A stretch of DNA of 64,000 nt. Source: Desulfosudis oleivorans. GTDB lineage: Bacteria > Desulfobacterota > Desulfobacteria > Desulfobacterales > SURF-7. The notes beneath the pieces were generated by a model, which was not told the origin of the DNA, did not search any database, and saw only the letters and a list, made by a program, of their open reading frames with translations. The translations under genes and the position numbers were made by a program. Location of the stretch: contig DYJD01000007.1 in assembly GCA_020723325.1 (NCBI GenBank), forward strand, positions 177,787 through 241,786, given 5' to 3'. Below, in pieces: positions 61,659-64,000 of the stretch (position 1 is the stretch's first letter; each line of letters opens with the position of its first letter).

Positions 61659-63067
61659 GATGTATAATTCCTTTCATTTCTTTCTTAAGTAAAACTGCTT
61701 ATACATCATCCGTAAAGCATTTAATCTCCTTAAAACAACCGCAAAAGGATTATTACAATACTTTTACATTACCCGGGGCGGATAAGGATATTTTCCCCGA
61801 TTAGAAGCCGGCGTTGGACGAAGCCGCTTCGCGGCGGAAAAAAATCCCAAATTAATATTTACCTCCCTGTGTGACCCAATTCCGGGCACAATCAAAATAA
61901 AATATCGGTAGCCCCAGTTTGATAAAGAACTCGTTTTATAAACCCTGATATAGTGCCCTGAATTTCTCGATATGCCTGTTGAAAGACTGAAAGCGAAGCC
62001 TCAAAAGTGAAAGACAACTTGCCATCATGCACACGACCCAATTCATTAAAAACGGTGCACATAGTTTCTGCCATTATGCACTTTTTCCAGTCTGGCGATT
62101 CCGGTGTCAATTTGTTAATCCGGTCCGGTTTTCAATCTTGAAAATGCTATTTTTCAGTTGGGAGGGCGGGAGAGAAACCCGCCCTTACCAGATTATGTTG
62201 TCATTTTTTCTTTTTTGCTATTCCTTCTAAATGGATCTTTCGTGCAACAGCTTTCCGCTCCTGGTCTTTTTTCACACATGCGCGACACTTAACAGCAATG
62301 GAATTTATATTTCCTTTGGCGATTTCATACCACCACTTCTGTTGCTGAGCTGTCCATACTTCTTCTTTTCCGCAACGATATGGGGATATTTTGTTTCCGG
62401 AAACGAAATAGTCCGGCGGGCTGAATAGCTGGAACCCGGTTCACCGGCCGGGCCGGCTTGCCCGGACCCTTTCCTGCTCCTTGATTGAACCCGGTCACAG
62501 ATGGCCGGATTTTCTGTTTCCGGCCAAACCGATCAAGGCCATTTCGGCGTGGCGGTTTCATCGTAGCTATTTTTCAAACAGATAGAATATGAGACGGCGT
62601 GAGACAAAAATGGGCTGTATCCCACACTCCGCCTTGTCAAATTAAATTTAAATGCGTGGGAGGCGGCAACCTGGCGATGCTTGCTTTGATTCAAACGTTG
62701 GATGATCAACTTGATCAAGTGCCTGGCTTATGCCATTACAAAATCTCACTTACCCAGATAGCTGCTTGTCAGTTTTGCGAATTGACAGCAGGTTCAACAA
62801 ACTGTTAAAGTGCAGAGTATCAGGAGCAATGTGCATTATTTTTAAGGTGTTGTGATGGGTGCACTTTGGCAAGGAGTGTTTCACCCATCACTTGAAACAG
62901 AGAGTTTATCCGATGCTGAAAAGATGTATTTATAGAATATACGAATCCTGCTTGATCTGAACGGCATTTTTTTGACTTTTCGGCTATCATGACATCTCGT
63001 GCAATAGTCTGAGATAAATTATTTGTTCATTATAGAAAAAACCAGGCTGTTTATGCGTTTTGAAAGT
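61659..63067. other. 1.4-kb region without supported genes
   Basis: Short frames exist on both strands (such as 61892-62110, minus, 72 codons) but none shows family features. The stretch contains two AACCCGG hairpins (62433-62452 and 62488-62515) and the left copy of the 95-bp direct repeat. It reads as decayed accessory DNA. Confidence 0.5.
62780..62874 (+). repeat. 95-bp direct repeat, left copy
   Basis: Aligns without gaps to 63854-63948: both begin AATTGACAGC, share TAAAGTGCAGA, GGAGCAATGTGCAT, ATTTTT, GGTGTTG and TGGCAAG. The two copies flank the lipoprotein gene, 1074 bp start to start. Confidence 0.9.
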
Positions 63068-63787
63068 ATGATGAAGTGGAAATTATGCCCGATATTAATA
63101 ATCAGCATTATGATTTGCTGCGTGGGGTGTTCTCAGTTACATGCCATTAGCATTGCAAAAGCCAATATTGTGAACACTAATTGGTCATTAGTTCAAAATA
63201 TAGATGATAATCAAACGCATATCACGGATGACTATATTTCAATAGTTAAAAATGCAGATGGATATCCGTTATATCGGGCGGATACCCAATTTGGCTACAT
63301 TCTTTTATCAATTCATGAGGAAGTTGAAACTGCTATATCAGCAGGCTTTTGTTTTCTTCCTATTATTCCGTTGTTTTTAGATATGAATCGTGAAAACGAA
63401 ATCAATTTTAAAATTTCTATGCACACGACATCAGAAGCTAAATTTGATCCTTGTGAAATAGCGATCAACCTGCCAAATGGTCTAACTTTTCATCCTCAAA
63501 TGATAAAAGTATCTCGCCGTGAACCTGAAAAAACTATTGAATTTTATTGTTGTGAAATAACGACGACTAAAGATAATGATACCAATTGTATTTCCATAGA
63601 TAAAATTGACTTGCATCAGGATTTATCAGGAGCGGATTTATCTTACCGATATAAGACAGGGTACGATCTAAAAGAGTTTACTATCACCTTCGGAAAGATT
63701 TCTGTTGGCAAAGAAAATATCACCCTAAGTCCTTTAAAATTCGCACCCACATACGATCATTTAAAGTATTTTCCAGTTACACATTAG
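63068..63787 (+). CDS. Hypothetical lipoprotein, low G+C
   Basis: 239 residues from ATG 63068 (a second ATG follows immediately). Lipoprotein signal: MKWKLCPILIISIMICCVGC, with Cys as last residue. The mature part is beta-rich with no recognised domain; a hydrophobic segment near 110 (AISAGFCFLPIIPLFLD) is unusual for a lipoprotein. It is clearly more A+T-rich than genes to the left and sits between two direct repeats, so it was probably acquired. No partner genes within the window. Confidence 0.7.
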   Translation: MMKWKLCPILIISIMICCVGCSQLHAISIAKANIVNTNWSLVQNIDDNQTHITDDYISIVKNADGYPLYRADTQFGYILLSIHEEVETAISAGFCFLPIIPLFLDMNRENEINFKISMHTTSEAKFDPCEIAINLPNGLTFHPQMIKVSRREPEKTIEFYCCEITTTKDNDTNCISIDKIDLHQDLSGADLSYRYKTGYDLKEFTITFGKISVGKENITLSPLKFAPTYDHLKYFPVTH

Positions 63788-63853
63788 GTCCGTTTTGTGA
63801 TGTGTCTGCTAAAAATTTCTGCTAAATCCGCTCAAGCAAACACTTGATTAATA

Positions 63854-63948
63854 AATTGACAGCGAAATCGCCAGACTGGTAAAGTGCAGAATGTCTGGAG
63901 CAATGTGCATCATTTTTGGGGTGTTGCGATAGGCAACAAATGGCAAGC
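63854..63948 (+). repeat. 95-bp direct repeat, right copy
   Basis: Right partner of 62780-62874, 67 bp after the lipoprotein stop. No ends characteristic of an insertion sequence and no integron attC core pairs can be recognised. The gene between may be a mobile or duplicated cassette, or the repeats may be promoters/untranslated elements of a family of such genes. Confidence 0.9.
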
Positions 63949-64000
63949 ATTCTTGCACTTTTGATATAACCGAAGAACCGGATGCGGAAAACCGAAAGTC

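Noticed and set aside
61892..62110. 72-codon minus-strand frame as a small gene
   Set aside because: No ribosome site, no family features, and located in a region of decayed sequence.
62780..63948. Integron attC sites flanking a cassette
   Set aside because: The left copy has GTTCAAC but no matching GTTRRRY partner, and the right copy lacks both core sites; no integrase gene.

Overview
The window looks like chromosomal DNA of an anaerobic, Wood-Ljungdahl-capable member of the Desulfobacterota (former Deltaproteobacteria). The main reasons are a methylene-tetrahydrofolate reductase module (hdrA, mvhD, metV, metF), two genes that only read through if UGA is selenocysteine, a membrane H+-pyrophosphatase, DUF1844 and CarD proteins, and many two-component systems. 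All assignments come from reading the sequence; no database search was run.

Layout. 1-8 kb (minus strand): 5' part of uvrA, then the operon carB > purF-like > glnA; the purF-like protein lacks the N-terminal catalytic cysteine. 8.2-13.3 kb: an operon cheC > cheY > fapA-like (minus), divergent from a membrane histidine kinase and OmpR-type regulator (plus). 13.3-18.0 kb (minus): a six-gene locus with a secreted protein of eight 36-residue repeats, a CsgG-like lipoprotein and several small exported proteins, divergent from an HD-GYP response regulator at 18.6 kb. This is the best candidate for an undescribed surface-fibre or adhesin secretion system. 20-33 kb: housekeeping genes (hydrolase, rnd, thrS, rluD, carD, hppA, pth, rplY, prs, tRNA-Gln, ispE, DUF1844, serA). 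33.5-35.4 kb: MltC-like transglycosylase, a Fic remnant and copies of a dispersed repeat.

35.4-49.7 kb is a metabolic and signalling island. On the minus strand, hdrA (1477 aa, Sec60) > mvhD (143 aa, Sec17) > metV > metF are followed by a CheY protein, a shikimate-dehydrogenase-like protein with altered active-site residues, and two histidine kinases. Divergent on the plus strand are a histidine kinase with an N-terminal Rossmann domain and its sigma-54 activator. A simple reading is that the cell senses redox or cofactor state through these kinases and adjusts the electron-bifurcating methylene-THF reductase.

49.7-57.3 kb: archaemetzincin, a multi-pass transporter, an orphan flagellar hook gene, a C39-like protein without its cysteine, a Tat-exported SagB-type nitroreductase, serC and a chalcone-isomerase-like protein. 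57.3-64 kb is gene-poor and accessory in character: an N-terminally incomplete hypothetical protein, a short formylglycine-generating-enzyme-fold protein whose C-terminus looks like the variable region of a diversity-generating retroelement target (no reverse transcriptase or template in the window), a family of similar hairpins, a PlsC-like acyltransferase, and an AT-rich lipoprotein gene flanked by 95-bp direct repeats.
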